DNA of 64,000 bases from Paraburkholderia aspalathi (GCF_900116445.1 NZ_FPBH01000002.1:492680-556679), one strand, 5' to 3'. Shown: positions 18,113 through 26,702, numbered from the stretch's first letter. Notes: generated by a model not told the origin, from the sequence alone. Made by a program: numbers and translations.

Positions 18113-19279
18113 CTACTTGATATTCGGGCACTGCGCGCCCGGATCCACGCTCGGGAAGGTCTGCAAGATCTTGATCGAGCCATCTGCCTGTATCTGGCCA
18201 AGGCGCATGGCGAGAGGCGTGTGGCGGCTCCTGTTCATGGCCACTGGTCCGCGTGGCCCGTCGAACGACACCTGGCCCAGCGCCTTGATCACCTTGTCGG
18301 CGTCGGTAGAGCCCGCCTTTTCGACCGCGGCCTTGTACAGGAAAAAGGCCTCGTACTGCGGCTCGGACAACTCGTTCGGCGTCTTCAGATCCTTGCCGAA
18401 TTTCTTGTCCATGGCCGCGAGAAATTTCTTGTTGCCCGGCGTATCGATGCCCGTCAGGTAGGAGCCCGACATATACATGCCCGTGGCGACGTCGCCCATG
18501 CTCTTCGCCGTGCCTTCGTCGATCGCCAGGTTGCCATAAGGCAGCGTCATGCCGGAGCCCTTCAACTGTTTGGCGAGCGACACGTTAGGCGCGCCGCCGG
18601 CCGTCGCGCTGATCAACGCATCGGGATGAGCCGCGCGGATCTTGGAGAGAATCGGTGTCCAGTCGGTGCCGTCGATCGGCAAGTACTCCTCGCCGACTAC
18701 CTTGCCGCCATGCTCCTCGATATATTTTCTGGTGAATCCAAGCATACCGCGGCCAAAAACGTAGTCGTTGCCGACCAGATAGAAGGTCTTGGCGCCCTTG
18801 CTCTTCGCGAAGTAATCGACCACCGGCGCGACCTGCTGCTCAGGCACCCAGCCGTTGACATACATCCACGGGCTGCACGAACGGCCCTCGTAAAACGACG
18901 TATATACGAACGGCTTCTTGCCGCGCGCCACGATCGGCAGCGCGGCGTTACGCGCGGCGCTCGTTTCCATGGAAATGATCGCATCGACGTTCTTCTGGAA
19001 CACGAGCGTGTCGTACGCTTTCTGCGCGCCGACTGCACCGGACGCGTCGTCGGTGATGTCGAGCTGCAACTGGCGGCCCATGATCCCACCTGCTGCGTTG
19101 ATTTCGTCGACAGCGAGTTGCGACGACTGCACGACGGCCGGCGCGACCACGCTATTTGCGCCAGAGAGCCCCACCGCTACGCCGATCCTGATCGGATCGG
19201 CAGCGAGCGCACTCATGCAGGTGCAGGCCGCGACGAGCGCCGCGGCGGCGCCAAGGATTTGTCTATTGAACGGAGTCAT
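18113..19279 (-). CDS. Periplasmic binding protein of amide/urea-type ABC importer
   Basis: This 388-residue protein has a signal peptide ending ALA-ADP (about residue 26) and a type I binding fold with IRIGVAVGLSGANS, DEINAAGGIMGRQLQL and GNDYVFGRGM. The family contains UrtA (urea), FmdD (short-chain amides) and the amide sensor AmiC. Unlike the related gene at 12111-13286 it is exported, so the operon holds two homologues with separate jobs: one delivers substrate, the other senses it. The ligand is inferred to be an amide, nitrile or urea derivative from the two hydrolases in the operon. Confidence 0.9.
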   Translation of the reverse strand: MTPFNRQILGAAAALVAACTCMSALAADPIRIGVAVGLSGANSVVAPAVVQSSQLAVDEINAAGGIMGRQLQLDITDDASGAVGAQKAYDTLVFQKNVDAIISMETSAARNAALPIVARGKKPFVYTSFYEGRSCSPWMYVNGWVPEQQVAPVVDYFAKSKGAKTFYLVGNDYVFGRGMLGFTRKYIEEHGGKVVGEEYLPIDGTDWTPILSKIRAAHPDALISATAGGAPNVSLAKQLKGSGMTLPYGNLAIDEGTAKSMGDVATGMYMSGSYLTGIDTPGNKKFLAAMDKKFGKDLKTPNELSEPQYEAFFLYKAAVEKAGSTDADKVIKALGQVSFDGPRGPVAMNRSRHTPLAMRLGQIQADGSIKILQTFPSVDPGAQCPNIK

Positions 19280-19343
19280 GGATTTTTCCTCACAGTGGTC
19301 GAATGAAATTCTTGTGTTTCATACGGGCGTGCCATCGGATGCC

Positions 19344-20240
19344 TCATGCGCGTGAGGTCGGCCAACCGGTGCCCAGCATCGGGTCGTACACGTCCGCGCG
19401 CCGATCGCTCAGCACGTGATTGAAGGCGTTCAGCGTGCGTTCCGAACGGGTGCGCGTCAGATCGATTGCGGCGTACAGGATTTCTTCGCGATCGACACTG
19501 GCCGGGCCCGCGACCGGCCACCCGTTGCCGCCCACAATCAGGCTCTGGCCGACGAACGGTTGACCACGCTCCGTGCCGATGCGATTTGCGCATGCGATCA
19601 CCACGCCGTTGCTGTGCGCGGCCGCCATGGTGAGCGTCGTGGCCATGGCGGGTCGATCGTCCGGTTGCGCCGGCATCGGCACCCAGTTGGTGGGCACGCA
19701 GACGATGTCGGCACCTTGCATCGCGGCAAGCCGGTATGTTTCGGGAAACCAGCCGTCGTAGCAGATGGCGATGGCGATTCGTCCCAGCGGCGTGTCGAAC
19801 ACCGGCACGCCACGATCGCCCGGTTCGAAGAAGCGATGTTCGTTGTTCCAGAGATGCAGTTTGCGATAGACGCCGATGTGACCCGCCGGGCCAGTCAGGA
19901 TCGCTGAGTTGTAGAGTTGCTTGCCCGCCCGCTCGGCAATACCCATCACGACATGGATGCCAAGGCGCTGCGTCGTTTCCGCAAGCAATTGCGCGGTTTC
20001 CCCTTCCGGCAGCGTTTCGGCCAGCGCGAACGCCTCATCGCGATCGTTGAACACGTAGCCGCTATTGGCCAGCTCCGGCAACACCACCAGAGACGCGCCG
20101 TGATGCGCCGCGGCTTCGAGGTGGCGGATGCATTGCGCCACGTTGTCGCGCTTACTGCCGACATGAGGTTCCATCTGAACGCACGCGACCACCATATCTG
20201 CGACACCACGTTCCGCGGGGTTGTACTGCAACGTCATCAT
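19344..20240 (-). CDS. Nitrilase-superfamily carbon-nitrogen hydrolase
   Basis: This 298-residue protein has the Glu-Lys-Cys triad of the nitrilase superfamily: Glu in VVLPELANSGY, Lys in YRKLHLWN and Cys in ICYDGWFPETYRL. Members hydrolyse nitriles, aliphatic amides or N-carbamoyl compounds; the exact class is not clear. It is shorter than AmiE (about 346). It is the first gene of the operon. The start at 20240 has GGGAGAAG directly after the leader terminator; ATG at 20237 is an alternative, and the longer frame to 20351 would run through the terminator and is rejected. Confidence 0.9.
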   Translation of the reverse strand: MMTLQYNPAERGVADMVVACVQMEPHVGSKRDNVAQCIRHLEAAAHHGASLVVLPELANSGYVFNDRDEAFALAETLPEGETAQLLAETTQRLGIHVVMGIAERAGKQLYNSAILTGPAGHIGVYRKLHLWNNEHRFFEPGDRGVPVFDTPLGRIAIAICYDGWFPETYRLAAMQGADIVCVPTNWVPMPAQPDDRPAMATTLTMAAAHSNGVVIACANRIGTERGQPFVGQSLIVGGNGWPVAGPASVDREEILYAAIDLTRTRSERTLNAFNHVLSDRRADVYDPMLGTGWPTSRA

Positions 20241-20250
20241 TTCTTCTCCC

Positions 20251-20297
20251 AAAAGCAAAAAGCCCCCGAACCAGCGTTGGACGCAAGTTCGGGGGCT
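20251..20297 (-). terminator. Leader terminator of the amide operon
   Basis: Arms at 20287-20297 and 20261-20271 are exact 11-bp complements (AGCCCCCGAAC with GTTCGGGGGCT). The loop itself can form a further GCGT/ACGC pair. On the minus strand the stem is followed by TTTTGCTTTT (20260-20251), giving an intrinsic terminator. It ends about ten bases before the nitrilase-family start codon, so it can only act on transcription entering that operon. It is the expected target of antitermination by the operon's own ANTAR protein. Confidence 0.85.
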
Positions 20298-20317
20298 GCA
20301 TAGCCATTCATATGTAG

Positions 20318-20360
20318 CACGGCATCGTTGCCGTGGAGCCGCCGGAAACAATGACGGCTC
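20318..20360 (-). promoter_or_regulatory. Predicted ANTAR-binding tandem RNA hairpins in the operon leader
   Basis: In the minus-strand transcript two hairpins abut. The second (20335-20318) has CACGGC and GCCGTG arms closing a six-base loop AACGAU, with A at loop position 1 and G at position 4, the pattern known for ANTAR target RNAs. The first (20360-20336) has GAGCCG and CGGCTC arms around a 13-base interior that includes AUUGUU, also A1/G4, but is less regular. The pair lies between the promoter and the terminator. A two-hairpin ANTAR site is the known arrangement; the first hairpin here is the weaker part. Confidence 0.7.
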
Positions 20361-20370
20361 AGTCGAAGCG

Positions 20371-20399
20371 AATTTATGAAGCCAAATTCAGGATGTCAA
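20371..20399 (-). promoter_or_regulatory. Sigma-70-like promoter of the amide operon
   Basis: On the minus strand TTGACA (20399-20394) is followed after exactly 17 bases by TAAATT (20376-20371). The -35 is perfect and the -10 matches four of six consensus bases. Transcription would start near 20364, just before the first leader hairpin. Confidence 0.65.
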
Positions 20400-20559
20400 G
20401 CGGTTTGACTGCGGCCAGGGTAATTCCTTGGGGACATGTTTCTGGTCAGTTCAAAATCTAGAATCCATAGCGAACCCCTTGATATGAGTCCCTTGCTGAA
20501 CGATGAACGGAAAGTACCCGGCGACGCGGGATCTGCACACGTCACCGGGTGTGCCCGCG
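20400..20559. other. Remainder of the gap upstream of the amide operon
   Basis: Together with the leader elements at 20251-20399 this makes a 319-bp stretch without a gene (20241-20559). Beyond the promoter I see no conserved gene, and only short open frames on either strand. It ends at the stop codon of the NmrA-like gene. Confidence 0.5.
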
Positions 20560-21426
20560 TTAGCTCGCCTGCGAAACGAGGCCTCGCAGAACGGTTTCCA
20601 GTTCCACCTCGCCCTTGACGATATCGGCTTCATCGCCTTCGAAGGCGATGAAGCCTTCATTGAAGCCGTCGAGCATGCGCATGCGCGGCAACGGGTCCGT
20701 CGTGCCCTGGGAGCGGAACAGCTCGCCCCATGTTTCGCGCAGCACCACCTCCGCACGAACCGGACGACCGAGCACCTGGGCAAATGCCGCGGCCAGATCG
20801 TTCGGGCTCACACGTTGCGGTCCCTCCAGCTCGACGACACGCACGCCAAGCCAGGTTTGCTGAAGCAGTTGCGCGGCAACGCGACCCACGTCCGAGGTAG
20901 CGACCATCGGCACCGCCTTGTCGAGCGGCTGCAGAAAGCTGGGGATCACCCCTGTGTCGCGGGCCGGCGCCACGTCCCACGCGGCGTTTTCCATGAACCA
21001 GCCGGGACGCAGGAATGTCACCGGCATCGGCAAATCCTGAAGCGCCTGCTCCATCAGCGTACGTTGCGTGAGCAGATTGATCTCGGTGGCTTGCGCGCCG
21101 ATCGTCGACAGGCAGACCACCTTGCCAGGCGCCGCGGACTGCAGCGCCCCACGCACAGCGTCAATGACTGCACGTGCTTCGGGAAAGCCCGGCGACGGAT
21201 CGAACTCGGACGGCGGCAGGATGAAGACGCCTTGCGCGCCCTCGAAAGCGGCGGTTAGCGATGCCTCGTCGTCCATGTCGGCCGTCACCACTTCACAGCC
21301 GCGCTCAGCCCACGAACGTGCTCGAGCGGCATCGCGTACCACCGCGCGAACTGGCTGACCCGCTGCGAGCAACGTGCGCGCCACCGCGCCGCCGACCTTT
21401 CCTGTTATCCCTGTGATTGCATACAT
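20560..21426 (-). CDS. NmrA-like NAD(P)-binding protein
   Basis: This 288-residue atypical SDR of the NmrA/NAD(P)-binding group has an N-terminal ITGITGKVGGAVARTLL dinucleotide site and VRAVVRDAARA after beta-2. It lacks the SDR catalytic Tyr-x-x-x-Lys, as NmrA-like redox sensors and quinone reductase QorB-like proteins do. It has no clear operon partner: upstream of it, the next gene (21483) is on the same strand 56 bp away and encodes an unrelated serine hydrolase. Role unknown, perhaps NADPH-dependent reduction or redox sensing. Confidence 0.85.
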   Translation of the reverse strand: MYAITGITGKVGGAVARTLLAAGQPVRAVVRDAARARSWAERGCEVVTADMDDEASLTAAFEGAQGVFILPPSEFDPSPGFPEARAVIDAVRGALQSAAPGKVVCLSTIGAQATEINLLTQRTLMEQALQDLPMPVTFLRPGWFMENAAWDVAPARDTGVIPSFLQPLDKAVPMVATSDVGRVAAQLLQQTWLGVRVVELEGPQRVSPNDLAAAFAQVLGRPVRAEVVLRETWGELFRSQGTTDPLPRMRMLDGFNEGFIAFEGDEADIVKGEVELETVLRGLVSQAS

Positions 21427-21482
21427 TGCAGTTTCTCCATGCGTAAATAGATGTGTCCCGAGTGCCGATCACTGACCAGTGC

Positions 21483-22796
21483 TCAGGCGTGTTGCAAGCC
21501 GTGATACAGACCCTGCTCGAACTGTCCATACAGATCCACCACGCGAGGGTCGTAGAACGGCAGGATCTGCGTGAACAGCGTGCCGGTCACCTTCCTGACA
21601 GGATCAACCCAGAAATAGCTATTCAGCAGTCCCGCCCAGCTAACGCTGCCCGCGCTGCGGCCATGCGGACCCGGCTGCGTGTTGATGTCGAAGGAAAGCC
21701 CCCACTTGTGCGGCATCCCAGGGAATTGATCGAAGCTGTTCGACCACGCCGGCTGTGCTGTCTTCATTTCGGTTACCTGAAGATCTCCAATGTGATTCTG
21801 GAACATCGTCGCAACGGTGTCGGCGCGCAGGACCCGCTCGCCGCGGTACGTCCCGCCGTTCACGAGCATCTGCAGGAGCGCCATGTAATCGCGCGGCGTG
21901 CTGAATGCCCCGCCGCCGCCCATAAAGAATTCGGGGCGCTGGTTGATCTCGAACGGAGCGGGCTTGAGCGATCCATCGGGTTGCCGGTTGTGCATGGTCG
22001 CCACGCGTTGCTTCTGCGCGCCACTGATCAGAAATCCCGAATTGCTCATGCCGAGCGGTGCGAAGATGTGCTCGCGAAAATAAACCTCCAGCGATTGATC
22101 GGTCACCGCCTCAACCAGCTTGCCCACCCAGTCCATTCCGATGCCGTACTGCCAGCGCTCGCCAGGCTCGAACTCCAGCGGCGCCTTGAACGCGCCGTTC
22201 ATCGAGTAGCCAATATCCGGCATGCCGGTCACCTTTTCGTACCGGCTCATGTTTTCGCTCCAGATGCTGTACGTGAAGCCGGACGTGTGAGTCAGCAGAT
22301 GACGCACGGTAATCGTGTTACGCGCAGGGCGCAGTTTCGGCTGTCCGGATGCATCGAAGCCGTCCAGCACTTGCGGCGACTTCAGTTCCGGGAGAATGTC
22401 GCCCGCGGGTTGATCGAGTGAGAGCCTGCCCTGCTCGATGAGTTGCATACAGGCGGTCGCAGTGATCGCCTTGGTCATCGATAGCAACCAGAACACCGTG
22501 TCGGGCGTCATCGCCGTACCCGTCTGGGGATTGGCATGGCCCGATGCGCCCTCGTAGACAAGCCCGCGCTGCGTGGCACCCATCGCCACCACACCGGCTA
22601 CGGCGCCGTTGTCGACGGCCTGCCGCAGGGAGAGATCAATCGCGGCAAAGGCAGGGTTGCGGACCAGAACACGATGACGCTCCTGATGACCCTCCGCGGC
22701 CTCTGTTCCGATGCTGGTCAATCCGCCCACGGCGGCGACCGCCAGGAGGCCGGACGCCCGCTTTAACAGGTCGCGGCGGGTGAGTTGAACGGTCAT
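21483..22796 (-). CDS. Exported serine hydrolase, beta-lactamase/EstB family
   Basis: The 437-residue protein starts with a twin-arginine-like leader (LTRRDLLKRASG, then a hydrophobic stretch to about residue 30). The beta-lactamase fold has the nucleophile Ser106 in SMTK (SxxK) and a tyrosine in HTSGFTYSIWS. This is the EstB/6-aminohexanoate-dimer hydrolase type, which cleaves esters or small amides rather than true beta-lactams. It probably acts in the periplasm. It is read in the same direction as the NmrA-like gene. The physiological substrate cannot be told. Confidence 0.88.
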   Translation of the reverse strand: MTVQLTRRDLLKRASGLLAVAAVGGLTSIGTEAAEGHQERHRVLVRNPAFAAIDLSLRQAVDNGAVAGVVAMGATQRGLVYEGASGHANPQTGTAMTPDTVFWLLSMTKAITATACMQLIEQGRLSLDQPAGDILPELKSPQVLDGFDASGQPKLRPARNTITVRHLLTHTSGFTYSIWSENMSRYEKVTGMPDIGYSMNGAFKAPLEFEPGERWQYGIGMDWVGKLVEAVTDQSLEVYFREHIFAPLGMSNSGFLISGAQKQRVATMHNRQPDGSLKPAPFEINQRPEFFMGGGGAFSTPRDYMALLQMLVNGGTYRGERVLRADTVATMFQNHIGDLQVTEMKTAQPAWSNSFDQFPGMPHKWGLSFDINTQPGPHGRSAGSVSWAGLLNSYFWVDPVRKVTGTLFTQILPFYDPRVVDLYGQFEQGLYHGLQHA

Positions 22797-22846
22797 CTCC
22801 TACTCCTTGGAAATTGGAATGAACAATGATTGGTGTGACGCGCCGA

Positions 22847-23182
22847 TCAACGATGTGCGTAAAGCGAGTTGAACGGTGCATTCGCGAGGGCCGCCCCGGC
22901 AACGCGATTGCCCGAATCGGACGAACCGCTGCGCACACCGCCCACGCCGCTGGCGACGTTCGACTCGGCGCCCTTCCGCGCGGCCACTGCTGCTTCGGCT
23001 GCCTGAATGTCGGTGGGGTAATGCGGATCATTGGCGCGGCCGGGCTGGTAGCCCACGCTTTCCAGCTGGACGAGTTCCGCGCGCACCTGGGCACGCGTGA
23101 CGGTCGAGGATTCCTGGGCGTAGCCAGCGACAGGGAAGGCGATGGCCGCGGCAATAGCAACTGCGAAATAACGGGTATTCAT
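22847..23182 (-). CDS. DUF4148 secreted small protein
   Basis: This 111-residue protein has a clear signal peptide (about 22 residues, ending GYAQES) and the DUF4148 core: VTRAQVRAELVQLESVGYQP followed by DPHYPTDIQAAEAAVAA. The family is abundant in Burkholderia and relatives, often in many copies per genome, and has no known function. The C-terminal part is Gly/Ser/Asn-rich and ends NSLYAHR. AAGGAG precedes the start. It supports the taxonomic call. Confidence 0.92.
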   Translation of the reverse strand: MNTRYFAVAIAAAIAFPVAGYAQESSTVTRAQVRAELVQLESVGYQPGRANDPHYPTDIQAAEAAVAARKGAESNVASGVGGVRSGSSDSGNRVAGAALANAPFNSLYAHR

Positions 23183-23342
23183 GGCAATGCTCCTTTGGAT
23201 CGTTGCGGTCGAAACGGACCGTTGGGATGCATTGTGGGTAAACTCGATGAGAAACTAAATGATACGAATGACACTTGTGAAGTGACAGGTAGTCACTAAT
23301 GAGCCATAGTGCGGTTTTTGAAGCACTGTGCGGGGAGCGTCA

Positions 23343-24257
23343 ATGAGATCGTCCAGCGAGAATCTCTCTAGCGGTATCAGCGTATTTGCGGCCGTCGTCG
23401 ATGCGGGGACGTTCGCAGCCGCGTCCGAAGTGATGGGTATGTCGCCCCCCGGAGTTAGCCGGGCAATCGCCCGGCTCGAAAAGCGGCTGAAAATACGGCT
23501 CTTCAATCGCACGACCCGCGCCGTTTCCCTCACGGAAGAGGGCAAACGGTTCTACGAGCAGGTCATGCCGCACTTAAGGGGAATGGAGGAAGCGGCGGCC
23601 GCCGCTTCAGGCGGCACCGCGACAGTACGCGGGAAGCTGCGAATCAATCTTGATCCCGCTTTTTTTCGAATCGTTCTGGGCCCGAAGCTCGACGAATTCA
23701 TGGATGCGCATCCTGAACTTGAACTCGAGTTCATTGCGAGAGATCAGCTCGGCGACCTCATCGTGGACGGCTTCGATCTGGCCTTGCGATTTGGCGAACC
23801 TCGCTCGTCCAGTCTGATTGCGCGAAAGCTTCTGGACACGGCAGTTGTCACCGTCGCAGCACCCTCGTACCTCGCGCGCCGGGGGCGGCCAGCGGAGCCT
23901 CAAGATCTGGGCGGCGGGGCGCACCGGTGCCTCGAATTCCGGAACCCGGAAACCGGCAAGCCGTATCCGTGGGAGTTTCATCGCAAGCGCAAAAAGCTGG
24001 TTGTCGAAACGAATGGACGGCTTACGGTGAACGATCCGAGCGCACTCTTCAACGCGTGCCTGGCCGGCTCCGGCATCGCGCAGATGCTTCTGCTCGGAGC
24101 GGAACCCCTGATTCGGGAGGGACGGCTCGTCAACCTGTTCCCAGACTGGCCGGATGAACGCTTCCCGCTCTATGCGTACCATCCATCGCGACACCATACG
24201 CCGGCCAAGACAAGGGTGTTTCTTGACTTTATCGTCGCCTTGGCGAGTACGAGTTAG
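23343..24257 (+). CDS. LysR-family transcriptional regulator
   Basis: The protein has 304 residues with an N-terminal winged helix (GTFAAASEVMGMSPPGVSRAIARLEKRL) and a LysR substrate domain resembling the CrgA/AphB-like group (GKLRINLDPAFFRIVLGPKLDEF). GGGGAG precedes the ATG at 23343; the in-frame GTG at 23328 is less likely. It is divergent from the DUF4148 gene, with 160 bp between them, so DUF4148 or the serine hydrolase behind it is the likely target. It converges with the fuconate-dehydratase gene. Effector unknown. Confidence 0.92.
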   Translation: MRSSSENLSSGISVFAAVVDAGTFAAASEVMGMSPPGVSRAIARLEKRLKIRLFNRTTRAVSLTEEGKRFYEQVMPHLRGMEEAAAAASGGTATVRGKLRINLDPAFFRIVLGPKLDEFMDAHPELELEFIARDQLGDLIVDGFDLALRFGEPRSSSLIARKLLDTAVVTVAAPSYLARRGRPAEPQDLGGGAHRCLEFRNPETGKPYPWEFHRKRKKLVVETNGRLTVNDPSALFNACLAGSGIAQMLLLGAEPLIREGRLVNLFPDWPDERFPLYAYHPSRHHTPAKTRVFLDFIVALASTS

Positions 24258-24290
24258 CCAATAGCCGCAGAGGAGCCCGCGCGTGCCGCT

Positions 24291-25589
24291 TCAAACCCGC
24301 CAGGCGGGCCCCTCGGGAAAGTCATACTCATCGAGCGACGCCGCATGCATTTCGATGCTGTAGCCGGCTCGTTGCGGCGGCATATAACGGCCGTTTCGAA
24401 TCACGACAGGATCGACAAAATGCTCATGCAAATGATCCACGTATTCGAGCACCCGGTTGTCCAGCGACGCCGACACGCAGATATAGTCGAACAGTGAAAT
24501 GTGCTGGACGTACTCGCACAAACCGACCCCGCCCGCATGCGGACACACGGGAACACCGAATTTCGCCGCCATCAACAGGACGATGATCACCTCGTTCAGA
24601 CCGCCCAGGCGGCAGCTATCGACCTGACAGAAGTCGATGGCTTGCGCCTGCAGCAACTGCTTGAACATCACCCGGTTATGGCAGTGCTCGCCCGTCGCGA
24701 CACCGATAGGCCGAATCCGCTCGCGGATAGCGGCGTGGCCGAGAATGTCGTCGGGACTCGTGGGTTCCTCAATCCACCAGGGATCGAATTCCGCCAGGCG
24801 CCGCATGTTCGCGACCGCTTCGTCGACATCCCACACCTGGTTCGCGTCCATCATCAGCTTCAGGTTTTCGCCGATTTCTTCGCGCAAGATGCGGGCGCGG
24901 CGCATATCTTCTTCAAGATTGCCGCCCACCTTCTGCTTGAAGTGCGTCCAGCCCTGCGCGACGCCTTCACGTGCGAGCCGGCGAATCTTGTCGTCGTCGT
25001 AGCCGAGCCAGCCGGCCGACGTCGTGTAGGCCGGATAGCCATGCGCCAGCATTTCCGTTTCGCGCTCGCCTCTTGTCTTTGCATGACGGTGCAGCATGGC
25101 GATGGCTTCCTGCGGCGTGATCGCATCGGTCACATAGCGGAAGTCGAGGCATCGCACGAGTTCCTCGGGGCTCATGTCGACGAGCAGTTTCCACACCGGC
25201 TTGCCTTCCGCTTTGGCCCACAGGTCCCAGGCCGCATTCACCACAGCCGCGGTCGCCAGATGAATCGCGCCCTTGTCCGGACCGATCCAGCGCAACTGGC
25301 TGTCCGACGTCAGCGTGCGCCAGAAGGCGCCCATGTTCGCAGCGATATCCTCGAGCTTTGTGCCGATGACCAGCGGGGCAAGCGCCTTTACCGCACTCAC
25401 GCAGATCTCGTTGCCGCGGCCGATGGTGAAGGTAAGGCCATGGCCTGTGAGACCCGTCGGCGAATCGGTTTCGAGCGTCACATAGGTGGCGGAGTAATCC
25501 GGTGCGGCGTTCATCGCATCGGAGCCGTCGAGTGAACGGGAGGTCGGGAACCGAATGTCCCGGACGGACAGCTTGGTGATCGTGGGCAT
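24291..25589 (-). CDS. L-fuconate dehydratase-like enolase superfamily enzyme
   Basis: The 432-residue enzyme has the enolase-superfamily acid-sugar dehydratase pattern: the KxK base (HFKQKVG), metal ligands in MMDANQVW, WIEEPTSPDD and VATGEHC, and the later H-D dyad region (CPHAGGVGLCEYVQH). The SRSLDGSDAMN N-terminus and TIGRGNEI segment are characteristic of L-fuconate dehydratase (ENOSF1-like), which dehydrates L-fuconate to 2-keto-3-deoxy-L-fuconate. AGGAGGGG precedes the start. It is downstream of a sugar ABC importer on the same strand, which suggests uptake and oxidative catabolism of L-fucose or a related 6-deoxy sugar. Confidence 0.88.
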   Translation of the reverse strand: MPTITKLSVRDIRFPTSRSLDGSDAMNAAPDYSATYVTLETDSPTGLTGHGLTFTIGRGNEICVSAVKALAPLVIGTKLEDIAANMGAFWRTLTSDSQLRWIGPDKGAIHLATAAVVNAAWDLWAKAEGKPVWKLLVDMSPEELVRCLDFRYVTDAITPQEAIAMLHRHAKTRGERETEMLAHGYPAYTTSAGWLGYDDDKIRRLAREGVAQGWTHFKQKVGGNLEEDMRRARILREEIGENLKLMMDANQVWDVDEAVANMRRLAEFDPWWIEEPTSPDDILGHAAIRERIRPIGVATGEHCHNRVMFKQLLQAQAIDFCQVDSCRLGGLNEVIIVLLMAAKFGVPVCPHAGGVGLCEYVQHISLFDYICVSASLDNRVLEYVDHLHEHFVDPVVIRNGRYMPPQRAGYSIEMHAASLDEYDFPEGPAWRV

Positions 25590-25622
25590 CTGAACCCCTC
25601 CTCTGCGACAGCTATCGTCTTC

Positions 25623-25634
25623 TGCTTATAAGCA
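25623..25634. promoter_or_regulatory. 12-bp palindrome upstream of the dehydratase
   Basis: TGCTTATAAGCA is a perfect dyad 34 bp before the dehydratase start codon and AT-rich relative to its surroundings. With the terminator just upstream (25703-25731) it may mark a separate promoter or operator for this gene. No cognate regulator is assigned. Confidence 0.35.
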
Positions 25635-25702
25635 AAGAGGCCGTACGTGCACGCCCCACCTCTTTGCAGCCACCTTCGTTCCAAGCGGACACTTGGCAGC
25701 AC

Positions 25703-25731
25703 GAGAAAAGAAAAGGGAGCGCCGTGCCCCC
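25703..25731 (-). terminator. Terminator after the sugar-binding-protein gene
   Basis: On the minus strand GGGGGC (25731-25726) pairs with GCTCCC (25720-25715) around ACGGC, with one G-T pair, and is followed by TTTTCTTTTC. It lies 30 bp past the binding-protein stop and before the dehydratase gene, so it should end or reduce transcription between the importer and the enzyme. Confidence 0.65.
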
Positions 25732-25760
25732 TCCTCTCTCTTCGCGTCAGGTAGTGCCGG

Positions 25761-26702
25761 TCAATCGTAGAGCACAGCCGCGATCTTCGGATCGCTCATA
25801 TTGCTCTTGTCGTACCAGTAGAAGCCCGTGTCGACTTTCTTGGGCAGCTTCTCGCCCTTCAACGCCTTCACCGCTGAGTCGACGACGCATTTGCCGATGC
25901 CGACCGGGTTCTGCGTAATGGCGCCGGCCATCAAGCCCGAATTGATGTCGTCCTTCTGCTCCTTGCCGGAGTCATAGCCGATCAGCACGAGCTTCTTGCC
26001 TGATTCCTTGATCCCGATCGCCGCACCTTCCGCCGACCCTTCATTCGCCCCGAAAATACCCTTGAGATTGGGGTTGGCCTGGATCATCGTCTTGGCGATT
26101 TCCGCCGACTTCAGGTGGTCGCCGCCGCCATACTGGACTGAGACGATCTTGATGTTCGGGTGCTTCGTTTTCATCTCATTCAGGAAGCCGTCGCGGCGAT
26201 CGATGCCGGTGCGGCTGGTCTGGTCATGCACCACCAGACCCACCTCCCCGGCATTGCCGATCGCCTCGGCCATCTTGTCGGCGGCAAGTGCGGCCGCGGC
26301 AACATTGTCGGTCGCGCACGTGGTCAACGGAATGTCGCTGTCGACGCCCGAGTCGAAGGCGATCACAGGTATTTTGGCGGCCTGCGCCCGCTTCAACAGG
26401 GGAATGGCTGCCTTGCTATCGAGCGCGGCGATGCCGAGCGCCTGGGGCTTCTTGGCGAGCGCGGCAGAGAGCATGTCGATCTGCTTATCGACCATGGCCT
26501 CGGTTTCCGGACCCTCGAAGGTGATCCTGACGTTGTGCTCCTTGGCCGACTGTTCCGCGCCGGCTTTGACCGCCTGCCAGAACTGGTGCTGGAAGCCCTT
26601 CGAGATCAGCGGGATGTAGGTGTCTTGCGCGAACGTCACACTCGTTCCGCCAATGAGCGCGCCAACGCCGACCACGACACCGACTAGTTTTCTTTTCAAC
26701 AT
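25761..26702 (-). CDS. Periplasmic sugar-binding protein (ribose-type)
   Basis: The 313-residue protein has a signal peptide ending TFAQDT (about residue 26) and the ribose/xylose-type periplasmic-binding fold: YIPLISKGFQHQFWQAVKAGAEQSAKEH, the hinge region GLVVHDQTSRTGIDRRDGF, and FGANEGSAEG. It is the third gene of the importer operon. AGGAGG-like AGGAGGAG sits just before the start. Given the L-fuconate dehydratase downstream, L-fucose or another 6-deoxy or pentose sugar is the likely ligand. Confidence 0.9.
   Translation of the reverse strand: MLKRKLVGVVVGVGALIGGTSVTFAQDTYIPLISKGFQHQFWQAVKAGAEQSAKEHNVRITFEGPETEAMVDKQIDMLSAALAKKPQALGIAALDSKAAIPLLKRAQAAKIPVIAFDSGVDSDIPLTTCATDNVAAAALAADKMAEAIGNAGEVGLVVHDQTSRTGIDRRDGFLNEMKTKHPNIKIVSVQYGGGDHLKSAEIAKTMIQANPNLKGIFGANEGSAEGAAIGIKESGKKLVLIGYDSGKEQKDDINSGLMAGAITQNPVGIGKCVVDSAVKALKGEKLPKKVDTGFYWYDKSNMSDPKIAAVLYD

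Noticed and set aside
17834..19306. 490-residue plus-strand frame
   Set aside because: Antisense to the LivH and binding-protein genes, spanning two operon genes; Arg-rich without motifs.
24295..24307. CCCGCC-A-GGCGGG palindrome at the dehydratase stop
   Set aside because: It overlaps the final codons of the gene and has no T-run on either strand, so a terminator call is not justified.
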